A DNA stretch of 64,000 nt from assembly GCA_020636955.1 (NCBI GenBank), contig JACJWY010000006.1:79784-143783 (forward strand), given 5' to 3'. Both the position numbers and the translations under genes were made by a program. The DNA comes from Thermoleophilales bacterium (GTDB lineage: Bacteria > Actinomycetota > Thermoleophilia > Solirubrobacterales > 70-9). A model generated the notes under the pieces. It worked only from the letters and a program-made list of their open reading frames with translations. It ran no database searches and was not told the DNA's origin. Of the stretch, positions 23,383 to 31,744 are shown one piece after another. How positions within the stretch are numbered: the stretch's first letter is position 1; the number at the start of each line of letters is the position of its first letter.

Positions 23383-24305
23383 GTCTTTGAACCGCTCCGC
23401 TCGGAACCCAGACCGAAATCACCGAACGGTTCGTCCCTCTCACGAACGGCCTGCTTGAACCCGGCATCGGCAGCCCGTTGCTGAAAGGCGAATCCTTCCG
23501 GAGTGTGGCGGGTAATCCCGTCGAAGACGGTGCCGATCAGCTGGGTCTGGTGGAGGCCCTGCGCGTACAGGGACTGATTGACCAGCAGCTTCATCATCTG
23601 AAGCTGGTTCAGGGGAACCATGGCGATCCGGGCAGCAAGGTCATCGACCGCCCGATCGAGCTCCCCGGAAGGATGAGACTCGATCGCCAGGCCGCATTGC
23701 GCGGCTTCAAGTCCGGTCAGGCTGTCTCCCGTGAAGAGCAGACGCTTGGCTTTCTGGGCGCCTACCCGGTAGGCCCAGAGCGATGTGGTCGGCGAACCCC
23801 AGACCCGGGCCGGCGGATAGCCGATCTTCGCGTCGTCGGCGATCACCAGCAGGTCGCTGCAGAGCGCCAGATCGGTCCCGCCGGCAACACAGAAGCCATG
23901 AACCTTGCAGATCACCGGCTTGGTGCAGTGAAATAGCGACATGAAGGCCCGGACATTGCGGCTCATGCCGGCGTAGTCGACCATCGGGTCCCACTTGCCT
24001 GATGGGTCGTGGTTGGCAGCCTGTACCCTCGGGTCAAGGGGCGAGCCTTCCGGAGCGTTTTCGTCGCCGAAATCGCCCTCGAGCATGTTCTCGGCGCTTG
24101 CGACGAGGTCGTATCCGCCGCAGAACCCGGTTCCGTTCCCGGAGAGGACGATTACCCGGACCCCCGGATCGAGGTCCAGTTCCTCGACCGATTCGGAAAG
24201 CTCGCGAATCAGACCGGGGGTGAGTCCGTTGCCGCGTTCGGGCCGGTTCAGGGTAATCCGCCCGATGCCCTCCCCCGCTTCGACAATCATGGTCTCCTTG
24301 TTCAT
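23379..24305 (-). CDS. Enoyl-CoA hydratase/isomerase (crotonase) family
   Basis: A 308-residue crotonase-fold protein. The oxyanion-hole segments are visible: GFCGGYDL in place of the usual SAGAD, and KVHGFCVAGGTDLALCSDLL. The acidic insert after the first segment (about residues 70-105) lengthens it beyond the common 260. In the family these enzymes hydrate, isomerise or cleave CoA esters. Single gene, leaderless-type promoter TACCAT; may serve beta-oxidation of products from the nearby pathway. Confidence 0.82.
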   Translation of the reverse strand: MNKETMIVEAGEGIGRITLNRPERGNGLTPGLIRELSESVEELDLDPGVRVIVLSGNGTGFCGGYDLVASAENMLEGDFGDENAPEGSPLDPRVQAANHDPSGKWDPMVDYAGMSRNVRAFMSLFHCTKPVICKVHGFCVAGGTDLALCSDLLVIADDAKIGYPPARVWGSPTTSLWAYRVGAQKAKRLLFTGDSLTGLEAAQCGLAIESHPSGELDRAVDDLAARIAMVPLNQLQMMKLLVNQSLYAQGLHQTQLIGTVFDGITRHTPEGFAFQQRAADAGFKQAVRERDEPFGDFGLGSERSGSKT

Positions 24306-24311
24306 GAGGCG

Positions 24312-24317
24312 ATGGTA
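24312..24317 (-). promoter_or_regulatory. -10 element TACCAT, leaderless-type promoter
   Basis: Minus-strand TACCAT is 6 bases before the ATG of the crotonase gene (24305). Confidence 0.5.
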
Positions 24318-24332
24318 CTCGCGACCGGCGGG

Positions 24333-24664
24333 TCAGCCGCCCGCATCGGTCCAGGTGCTGCGGTTGGCCGCAACGGCCGAACCGGGTGGCGGGATCGCAC
24401 CGGCGGCCGTGGCTTCTTCCGAAAGGTCGCCGGATACCAGCTGGTCGACGAAGGCGTGGACGGTCGGGTTTGACAACGCCCGGTCAGGATTGAGATAGAC
24501 CAGAAGCGAGCGGCTGAGCGGATGTTTGGAGACCGAGATGCCTGCGATCCGGAAGATGATCGGCTGGCCCAGGGAGGAACCGAGATCGGCACGATGCGGT
24601 CAAGTGTGTCTGAACCGCCACAGGACGCGAGTGTCATCGCCGTCGCATTCGCCGCGAATCCGGT
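24333..24664 (-). pseudogene. Decayed phosphate-binding lipoprotein (PstS-like)
   Basis: Two pieces in different frames remain. The 3' piece (24333-24599) reads IAGISVSKHPLSRSLLVYLN then NPTVHAFVDQLVSGDLS, matching the C-terminal part of PstS-type substrate-binding proteins. The 5' piece (to about 24664) reads MTLASCGGSDTLDRI, a lipobox with Cys and the typical Ser-Asp follow-up. About two thirds of a normal 320-370 residue protein is missing between them, and the frame changes near 24600. No pst transport genes are nearby. The rest of the gap up to 24856 shows no gene. Confidence 0.65.
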
Positions 24665-24856
24665 TCCGAAGCGACGACTAGACTAACCACGCTTTGGTCC
24701 GGTCGCTCTCGTCACTCTCCCCTCCCGTTCTCGTTCTCGGCTCCGTCGTCGCCGTGTTCCGGTCACCTGGCTGGCCGGTCGAGGGCGGGCCGGCCGATCC
24801 CCACCCGGTTTACAGCCAGTCGAAGACTCTGACCGAAGTCCAGTCCTCCAGCTGAC

Positions 24857-26563
24857 GTGGAGCTTTCGCTAATCGCCGTCGGGGGCGTGTTCAGCGTGGT
24901 GGCGGTCGCGCTGTTCTCCAGACGCCTGGGTGTTGCTTCACCGCTCCTGCTGGTACTCGCCGGAGCGGCGATCGGCGCCCTGCCCAGGGTTTCCGCGACA
25001 GACATCCAGCCGGAATGGATTCTGGGCGGAGTGTTGCCGCCCCTGCTCTACTCGGCGGCAATCAACATGCCGACCACCGATTTCCGGCGGAACCTGAAAC
25101 CGATCATCGGCCTTGCAGTTCTGCTGGTCGTGGTCTCGACTGGCGTCGCGGGAGTCTTTTTCCACGCGCTGATGCCGGAGATCGGCTGGGCTGCAGCTTT
25201 CGCGCTTGCCGCGGTTCTGAGTCCCACCGACGCGGTCGCCGCGACCGCGGTTGGTCGACGGCTCGGTCTGCCCTCCCGCCTGCTGGCAATCCTCGAGGGT
25301 GAGGGACTGGTAAACGACGTCACCGCCCTGGTGCTGCTCCGCAGTGCCGTGGCGGCGATCGGTGCTGGGGTGACGGCCGGCGGCGTGATCGGTGACTTCA
25401 TCGTGGCTGTGGTGGGCGCGGTCGGAATCGGCCTGCTGGTCGGCATTCTCAACGTGAAAATCAGGCAGCGGATCTCCGACCCGGTAATGAATACGGCGAT
25501 CTCTTTCGTCGTTCCTTTTGTCGCCTACATCCCGGCAGAGGACCTCGGCTTTTCCGGAATCTTCGCGGTGGTGGTGTGCGGGCTGGTCACCAGCGACCTG
25601 GCGGCACGGTTCCTGCGAGCCGAGGACCGACTGACCGAGGCGACCAACTGGCAGACCCTCGCCTTCCTGATGGAAGGTTTCATCTTCCTGCTGATGGGGA
25701 TCAGCCTCGAGGACGTTCTGACCGATGCCGGCAATCAGGGCTTCAGCATCGAACAGGCCGTTTTATACGGACTGATCGCCGCCCTGCTCCTGATCGTGGT
25801 GCGGGTGATGTTCGTGGTGCCACTGGTGGCGATGATCAAACGTGACGATCAACGCGCCGCGGCCGCCAAGCCCCGGGTCGAAGACTTCAAGCAGAGGCTC
25901 GAAAGCGACGATCTGCCTGATGACATGCTCAGGCATGGCACCGAACGGGTCGAGCATCGCATCGCCGCGGTCTCCGCCGACATCGAATTCCGGATCTCCC
26001 AGTCGCTCGGCTGGCGGGCCGGAGCCGTTTTGGCCTGGTCCGGCATGCGCGGGGCGGTTACGGTGGCCGCTGCCCAGACTTTGCCTGTGGACACGCCGTA
26101 CCGGGCCGAACTGGTCCTGATCGCCTATGTGGGAGCGGCCTTCATGCTGCTCGTGCAGGGATCCACCCTGCCCTGGGTGATCGGGAAGTTTCGAGTCGAG
26201 GGTGATAACCCCGAACGGATCCGCGAGGAGTATGAAGACATGATCAGGGAGATCACCGAAGCGGGCCGCGAGGAACTCGAGCGGTTGGCGGACCAAGAGA
26301 ACCTCGACCTGGCGGTAGTCGACCGGGTCAGGAGGGACACCTTCATCGGCGACCGAACCGGTGAGCCCCCAAGCGGCGACATTGACCATCAGCGGCTGCA
26401 GTACATCGAACTTCGTCTGGCCGTGATCGAGGCTGAGCGGGAAAGAATGCTGCAGCACCGCCGGGTAGGGACCTTCAGCGCCGAGGTGATCGAAAAGACG
26501 CAGCGTATGCTCGACCTCGAGGAGGCCAGGCTGCAGCAGGTTTCAGGCGGCCAGGACCGATAG
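24857..26563 (+). CDS. Na+/H+ antiporter, CPA1 family
   Basis: A 568-residue transporter with about twelve membrane segments in the first 430 residues and a soluble tail. The ion-binding core ALAAVLSPTDAVAATAVGRR and LEGEGLVNDVTALVLLR are hallmark CPA1/NhaP motifs, and WSGMRGAVTVAAAQTLP is the conserved late Arg loop. Exchanges cytosolic Na+ (or K+) for H+. The tail (about 435-568) is helical and acidic, probably regulatory. The GTG start agrees with the family N-terminus. Confidence 0.88.
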   Translation: MELSLIAVGGVFSVVAVALFSRRLGVASPLLLVLAGAAIGALPRVSATDIQPEWILGGVLPPLLYSAAINMPTTDFRRNLKPIIGLAVLLVVVSTGVAGVFFHALMPEIGWAAAFALAAVLSPTDAVAATAVGRRLGLPSRLLAILEGEGLVNDVTALVLLRSAVAAIGAGVTAGGVIGDFIVAVVGAVGIGLLVGILNVKIRQRISDPVMNTAISFVVPFVAYIPAEDLGFSGIFAVVVCGLVTSDLAARFLRAEDRLTEATNWQTLAFLMEGFIFLLMGISLEDVLTDAGNQGFSIEQAVLYGLIAALLLIVVRVMFVVPLVAMIKRDDQRAAAAKPRVEDFKQRLESDDLPDDMLRHGTERVEHRIAAVSADIEFRISQSLGWRAGAVLAWSGMRGAVTVAAAQTLPVDTPYRAELVLIAYVGAAFMLLVQGSTLPWVIGKFRVEGDNPERIREEYEDMIREITEAGREELERLADQENLDLAVVDRVRRDTFIGDRTGEPPSGDIDHQRLQYIELRLAVIEAERERMLQHRRVGTFSAEVIEKTQRMLDLEEARLQQVSGGQDR

Positions 26564-26573
26564 CGAGGTAACG

Positions 26574-27935
26574 CTAGGCGGGTATTTCGGCGTACCGCTT
26601 GAGGAAGAGGGCCTCGGCCAGGGCGATGTGTTCGATTTCGGAGGGGTCGACGCTTTCGTTGGGCGCGTGGATCAGGCACTGGGGCTCCTCGATCCCGTAG
26701 AGCATGATCTCGGCTTGGGGATAGGTTTCCTGCAGAACATCGCAAAGCGGAATCGAGCCGCCCTGGCCGATCGTGATCATCTCCTTGCCGTAGGCCTCCT
26801 CGAGGCCGGCCTGAAGAGCCCTGTAGGCGGGGCCACCCTGCGATGCAGCGAACGGATTTCCGTTGCCCACGACCTCGGCCTTGAATTCGAGATTCCAGGG
26901 AACCCTCGAGCGAAGATGTGAAACGAGTGCGCCGGAGGATTCTGTGGCATCCCCTCCCGGGGGAATGCGCAGCGTGATCCGGGCCCTCGCCGAAGCCTGG
27001 ATCGAATTGGCCGAATCAGCCACCGAAGGAATGTCGATTCCGATGACCGTCGCGCTGTAACGGGCCCAGGCCATGTCGGAAACGGATCCGCTGCCAATCA
27101 GGTCGACCCCTTCGAGCACGGTGGCCGCATCACGAAACATCTCGGGCGGGAATTGCTGGCCCTCCCAGACGCCGCTGTTATCCAGTCCGTCGATCGTAGT
27201 GTTTCCCTCCTCGTCGTGGAGCGAGGCGAGCATTGCCGTCAGGCCGGCCACGGGGTCCGGGGCGGGACCGCCGAAGACGCCGGAGTGGACAGCGCTCTCA
27301 AGCGCGGCGACCGACACGTCCACCGCCGCCATACCGCGAAGCGTCGTAGTCAGGGTTGGCAAGCCGATCACCGCGTTGCCCGAATCGGCGATCGCGATCG
27401 CATCGGCGCGAAGAAGCTCGGCGTTTTCCGGAACGAAGTCGTCGAGGCCGCCGGTGCCCTGCTCTTCGGACCCTTCGACGATCACCTTCACATTCACCGG
27501 GTATGCGCCGTCCACCTGCCTCAGGGCCCGGAGCGCGGTCAGGTGCATTACCACGTTGCCCTTGCAGTCGGCCGTGCCCCGGCCGTACCAGCGGCCGTTC
27601 TCCCCTTCGGTCAGTTCCCAGACTGGGGACTCCCACTCGTCTTCCCCGAGCGGCGGCTGCACGTCGTAGTGGCTGTAGAGCAGAACGGTCGGGCTGCCTT
27701 CGGGACCCGGAGCCGAGCCATGAACCGCCAGGCTTCCATCCGTGGTCTCGCTGGCAGTGACATCATCGAAACCGAGTTCCCGGAACTTGCCGGCCACCCA
27801 CTCGGCCGCCTTGCGGCATTCCTCCGGCGGCTGCACGGCGGGGTCGGCAACCGACCGGAACGCGACCAGCTCGGCCAGATCCGACCTGGCCTGAGACATC
27901 AAGTCACTGACTGCTGCGCCAAGTTGAGAACTCAT
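26574..27935 (-). CDS. M20-family dipeptidase/metallopeptidase
   Basis: A 453-residue M20 peptidase. The two-zinc site shows in LLYSHYDVQPP (His, Asp), GRGTADCKGN (bridging Asp), EGSEEQGTGG (Glu pair) and late IHAPNESV (His). A dimerisation lid covers about residues 200-320. Acts on dipeptides or N-acyl amino acids in the cytosol. ATG 27935 is preferred over a longer open frame because it gives the normal start SSQLGAAVSDLMSQARSDLA. Confidence 0.85.
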   Translation of the reverse strand: MSSQLGAAVSDLMSQARSDLAELVAFRSVADPAVQPPEECRKAAEWVAGKFRELGFDDVTASETTDGSLAVHGSAPGPEGSPTVLLYSHYDVQPPLGEDEWESPVWELTEGENGRWYGRGTADCKGNVVMHLTALRALRQVDGAYPVNVKVIVEGSEEQGTGGLDDFVPENAELLRADAIAIADSGNAVIGLPTLTTTLRGMAAVDVSVAALESAVHSGVFGGPAPDPVAGLTAMLASLHDEEGNTTIDGLDNSGVWEGQQFPPEMFRDAATVLEGVDLIGSGSVSDMAWARYSATVIGIDIPSVADSANSIQASARARITLRIPPGGDATESSGALVSHLRSRVPWNLEFKAEVVGNGNPFAASQGGPAYRALQAGLEEAYGKEMITIGQGGSIPLCDVLQETYPQAEIMLYGIEEPQCLIHAPNESVDPSEIEHIALAEALFLKRYAEIPA

Positions 27936-27954
27936 GCCGCGGGACAATGACAGC

Positions 27955-29427
27955 TCAAACCGCAGCCTTCGCCGCAGCGAGCAGCAACTCCAGCTCCGAC
28001 TCCATGCCATCGACCAGCGTCTGTACCTCGGGGGTCTGCTCGCGGTCTGCGGTAATCCCGATGTCGATCGAGTCCTTGTAGCTCATGATGGTCACGTTCA
28101 GACCGATTCCGTCGGAGATGATCGAAAGCGGGTACATGGCCTCCAGCTTCGCGCCGGCAAAGTAGAGATCGATCGGCGGGCCCGGAACATTCGAGATGAT
28201 CACATTCCAGGGCGGGCGTGTGAAACGGCCGGCCACTGTGGTGACCACCCGGGCGGCCCTGGCATGTAGTGCCGGTGGCACGAAGTCGGTCAGGTCCCTC
28301 AGCGTCTCGGCCGGCAGGGCATCGTGGCTGTCCTTCGCGACCCGCATCACCGAATGGATGAACTCCAGTCGTTCGGCCGGATCGTCGATGTGAGTCGGCA
28401 GCGGCACGATCATCGCCGAGACCTTGTTGCCGAAGGTGCCCCGCTCTTCCTCGGTCCGGACCGAGACCGGAATCATGGCCAGGAGCGGCTCATCCGGCAA
28501 CTCCTTGATGTGGGTCAGATGCTCCCTTACCGCGCCGGCGACCAGACAGATAACGACGTCGTTGACCTTGGCGCCGAAGGCGTTCTTTACCGTCTTTACG
28601 TCATTCAGCGAGACCGAGCCGAGACCGAAGACCCGGTGCGGCGAAAGGGGCGCCCCGTATGGCCCTTTAGGGGCCTTGACCGGTGGCCTCTCGATCACAT
28701 GCTCCTCCTCGGCCCCGAAACGGATCCTGACCCGGGACATGACCCGGCTGATTCGCCGGCTCCCCGGCAGCCCGAAGGCCGCCACCGCCATGTCCACATG
28801 CGGGACCACCGTGGTTAGCCGGTCGAAGAGGTTCAGCGGTGAACGCGGTATTCCCTTGACCCACATCATCAGCAGGTCCCTGCCGTCCGGGGCAGTCCTG
28901 TCCGGCTGGTTTTCCGGGGGGTCGACCTTGCGGGGTTCCGGTCCGAGGTCGTAGAGGGCCGAAAGGATCTCCGCACCCGACATGCCGTCGATCGCGGCGT
29001 GATGGGTCTTGGAGAGCAGCGCCACCTTGCCCCCTTCGAGGCCGTGGATCAGGTAGATCTCCCAGAGTGGTCGCGAACGGTCAAGCCGTCGCGAGTAGAT
29101 ACGGCCGACCTGTTCGAGCAATTGCTCCTTGCTACCAGGCTCCGGCAAGGCGATGTCCCGGCAGTGGTAGCCGATGTCGAAATGCTCGTCCTGGGTCCAG
29201 TACGGCCAGTCAATGCTGAGTGGCACCGAGACGAGACGCTGGGTGAACGGCGCGATCAGATGCAGGCGGTCAAGGATCAGCTGCCTGAGGTCTTCGATCG
29301 TCAGCTTGCCGCCGGGGGCCGTCGACGGATCGAGGATCGCCAGCCCGCCCACATGACCGTAGTTGCGGTCCGTTTCAATTGCGAGAAACTGGGCGTCCAG
29401 TGAGGTGAGCTGCTTCAGCTCAGCCAT
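27955..29427 (-). CDS. Wax ester synthase/diacylglycerol acyltransferase (WS/DGAT)
   Basis: A 490-residue bifunctional acyltransferase. The catalytic HHxxxDG motif is THHAAIDGMSG (H142, H143, D147). The start LTSLDAQFLAIET is typical, and NVIISNVPGPP with LYFAGAKLEAMYP are the conserved C-terminal blocks. The enzyme makes triacylglycerol or wax esters on membrane-bound lipid droplets, common storage in actinobacteria. It follows the alpha/beta hydrolase gene after one base, so both share a transcript. Confidence 0.9.
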   Translation of the reverse strand: MAELKQLTSLDAQFLAIETDRNYGHVGGLAILDPSTAPGGKLTIEDLRQLILDRLHLIAPFTQRLVSVPLSIDWPYWTQDEHFDIGYHCRDIALPEPGSKEQLLEQVGRIYSRRLDRSRPLWEIYLIHGLEGGKVALLSKTHHAAIDGMSGAEILSALYDLGPEPRKVDPPENQPDRTAPDGRDLLMMWVKGIPRSPLNLFDRLTTVVPHVDMAVAAFGLPGSRRISRVMSRVRIRFGAEEEHVIERPPVKAPKGPYGAPLSPHRVFGLGSVSLNDVKTVKNAFGAKVNDVVICLVAGAVREHLTHIKELPDEPLLAMIPVSVRTEEERGTFGNKVSAMIVPLPTHIDDPAERLEFIHSVMRVAKDSHDALPAETLRDLTDFVPPALHARAARVVTTVAGRFTRPPWNVIISNVPGPPIDLYFAGAKLEAMYPLSIISDGIGLNVTIMSYKDSIDIGITADREQTPEVQTLVDGMESELELLLAAAKAAV

Positions 29428-29428
29428 T

Positions 29429-30235
29429 TCAGCGGCTGAGTTCCTCGCTCATTCGGACCCAGACTTCGGAGTCGAGGCCCATCCCGAGATGACTGCTCCC
29501 GATTTCGACCTGTTCGGCCGCGTTGTGCAGACAGGCCTGGTACCGGACGATGGTGTCGCCCCGAGAGTAGAAGGAGATGAAGCGCACATCCTTGGGGAAG
29601 GGCCGGCCATAGGCAACCCGGGTCTCCTTGCAGCAATCCCCGGTCGCGCAATCCCGGCTGAGAAAGCCGGGGAATCCGAGCTCGCCGAGACCCCCGATGA
29701 TGCCGATCCCGAACCAGGTCCGGGGGTGAATGTTGAAGTGATCGTTTAGCGGCGATCCCAGAGTGACGAGGGTTTCGACCAGGTCAGGGTTGCGAACTGC
29801 GATCACCTTGCCCATCGCTCCGCCCCGGCTCTGCCCGACCAGAAGCGCCCGTTTGCCGCTTTCCTCCACCGATTCCCTGAGCCTCTGCTCGACCACTTCG
29901 ATCGTTGCCTGGGTGCAGTTCACGTTCCAGTTGATGCCGCTTCTGGTCATCTTCCAGTCGCCCTGTTTGAGCCAGCGGGCCATGTTTGAAAGGCTGGGGT
30001 CACCGGCAAGAAAACCGGGGATCAGCATTGCGGGGCGACCTTCGCCCTGAGGCGGCTCCGGCCACTTGTCCGGATCAAGAGTCGAGGCCCACTCGTCAAA
30101 CAGCCGGTTATGTGGAAGGCCCAGTCGGTCGGCCAGCGCGGTGGCGTTGTGGGCAAGCCAGTTGGCCCCATCGTTCAAAGACGGCAGCGATGGAACTTTT
30201 CCAAGCGTTGGAAACCCTCCCAGCGGCAATTCCAT
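29429..30235 (-). CDS. Alpha/beta hydrolase
   Basis: A 268-residue serine hydrolase. The nucleophile elbow is LVGQSRGGAMG (GQSRG), with a late SSHLGMG offering the catalytic His. RPAMLIPGFLAGD is the oxyanion strand. Could be a lipase or acyl-transferring esterase, given its place just ahead of the WS/DGAT gene. A longer frame runs into the amidase gene; ATG 30235 is chosen because TAACAT sits 7 bases before it. Confidence 0.78.
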   Translation of the reverse strand: MELPLGGFPTLGKVPSLPSLNDGANWLAHNATALADRLGLPHNRLFDEWASTLDPDKWPEPPQGEGRPAMLIPGFLAGDPSLSNMARWLKQGDWKMTRSGINWNVNCTQATIEVVEQRLRESVEESGKRALLVGQSRGGAMGKVIAVRNPDLVETLVTLGSPLNDHFNIHPRTWFGIGIIGGLGELGFPGFLSRDCATGDCCKETRVAYGRPFPKDVRFISFYSRGDTIVRYQACLHNAAEQVEIGSSHLGMGLDSEVWVRMSEELSR

Positions 30236-30242
30236 GTGATGA

Positions 30243-30248
30243 ATGTTA
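30243..30248 (-). promoter_or_regulatory. -10 element TAACAT, leaderless-type promoter
   Basis: Minus-strand TAACAT, 7 bases before the ATG at 30235. Drives the hydrolase and WS/DGAT genes. Confidence 0.5.
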
Positions 30249-30329
30249 CTCCCCGGCGCAGCGGACGGCATATGTGTTGCGTCGTGCACCGAAACGGGCG
30301 TCAGGCGAGCTTCCGGTCGGATCGGGCGG

Positions 30330-31742
30330 TCAGTCGATCGGACGCCACCCCCCGAGCCGCTCCTCGAGTTCCCTCGCGGCGGCCAGGGCCAGCTCGTCAC
30401 GGCCCGGTCCGGCCACCACCTGAACTGCGAGTGGCAAGCCGTTCGCAGTCCAGTAGACCGGAACCATGACAACGGGAAGTCCGGTCATGTTGAAAGGCAC
30501 AGCCATCGGAATCTGGGTGAAGGGCTTCCACGTTGCTCCGTGCCGCGATGGTCTGGCAAGGAGCAGGGGGCAGATCATCACGCCATCTCCGACCGCGTCG
30601 ATTACCTGCTTCTTCAGTTTTTCCAGCTTCTGGAGGCTGTCCCCGGGGCCAAGCTTGAGGATGCCGCCGTAGGCGATGTATGCGTACACAGTCAGCGCCT
30701 CACGGGTTATCCGCGCATCGCCCCGTATCGCCCGGGTCATTTCACGGGGCCAGCTGAACCGTTGGCCGCCACCAAGCTGCTCATTGATCTGAGGCAATGC
30801 GTACTCCCGCAGAATGCTTCCGTAGAGCACCCCCAGCCGCTGAATCGGAAGGGACGGACTCTCCTCGACATTCATTCCGGCTGAACCGAGCTCCGCCGCG
30901 GCCCGCCGGACTGCCGCCTTCACCTCGGCGCTGACCAGCATCGAGCGATTACCGGTGAACACCCGGCAGCGAACGCCTTCGATCGCAGGCGGATTCACTT
31001 CACCGGATCCGTCGAGTACCCCGAGGGCCATAGCGAGGTCGTCGACCTTCCGGGCCAGTGGTCCGGCGTGATTCCACGCGTTCACTGGCGCTGGCACAGA
31101 AGGCACGTGGCCTTCGTCGGGAACCCGGCCCGTCGTCGGCTTGAGCGACACGCACCCGTTGTTGGCGGCCGGGTTGCGAAGGCTGCCGCCGATGTCGCTG
31201 CCGAGACCGAGGGTTGAACCGCCGGCGGCGATGATCGATGCCTCTCCCCCGCTGCTGCCACCCGCCGAGAACCCCGGATGGCGGGCACTTTCGGTGCGGC
31301 CGAAGACCGGGTTGACCGATTCAAAGCCCCAGCACATGTCCGGAATGTTGGTCTTGCCGAGAATGATCGCGCCTGCCTCCCTGAGCCGGGTAACGGGCAC
31401 TGCGTCGGACCTGGCCACATCGTCCCTGTGAAACCAGGAGCCCGCCGTGAAGCGAACTCCGTCAACCGGATAGCAGTCCTTGATCGTGATCGGCACTCCG
31501 AACAACGGAGGTAGGTCACCGGTGCCGTCCTCGGCGATCCGCCGGTCAGCGGCTGCGGCTTCCTCTCGAGCCCGATCGAACATCGGGGTGACCACTGCGT
31601 TGAGCCTGGGGTTCACCTCTTCGATCCGGCGAATGCAGGCTTCGACCGCCCTCGATGGAGTTAATTCATGCGTCCTGATGGCCGCGGCGACTTCCGCTGC
31701 GCCCATCCCGACAACCGGAGTCTCTCTTTCTTCCGGGGCCAT
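30330..31742 (-). CDS. Amidase signature-family enzyme
   Basis: A 470-residue amidase. The Ser-Ser-Lys triad is visible: K88 in PITIKDCYPVDG, S163 in SAGGSSGGEAS and S187 in GSDIGGSLRNPA. The family hydrolyses amides, from fatty amides and aryl amides to Gln-tRNA amidotransferase. No GatB/GatC genes lie beside it, so a stand-alone amidase is more likely than GatA. Follows the acyl-CoA dehydrogenase after two bases, so co-transcribed. Confidence 0.85.
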   Translation of the reverse strand: MAPEERETPVVGMGAAEVAAAIRTHELTPSRAVEACIRRIEEVNPRLNAVVTPMFDRAREEAAAADRRIAEDGTGDLPPLFGVPITIKDCYPVDGVRFTAGSWFHRDDVARSDAVPVTRLREAGAIILGKTNIPDMCWGFESVNPVFGRTESARHPGFSAGGSSGGEASIIAAGGSTLGLGSDIGGSLRNPAANNGCVSLKPTTGRVPDEGHVPSVPAPVNAWNHAGPLARKVDDLAMALGVLDGSGEVNPPAIEGVRCRVFTGNRSMLVSAEVKAAVRRAAAELGSAGMNVEESPSLPIQRLGVLYGSILREYALPQINEQLGGGQRFSWPREMTRAIRGDARITREALTVYAYIAYGGILKLGPGDSLQKLEKLKKQVIDAVGDGVMICPLLLARPSRHGATWKPFTQIPMAVPFNMTGLPVVMVPVYWTANGLPLAVQVVAGPGRDELALAAARELEERLGGWRPID

Positions 31743-31744
31743 CT

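Noticed and set aside
24302..24637. Reading the 111-codon open frame after the crotonase gene as an intact small lipoprotein
   Set aside because: Only its first 15 or so codons make sense as a lipobox; the PstS-like part is in another frame, so decay is the better reading.
30330..31742. Calling the amidase GatA
   Set aside because: No gatB or gatC nearby, and neighbours point to lipid metabolism.
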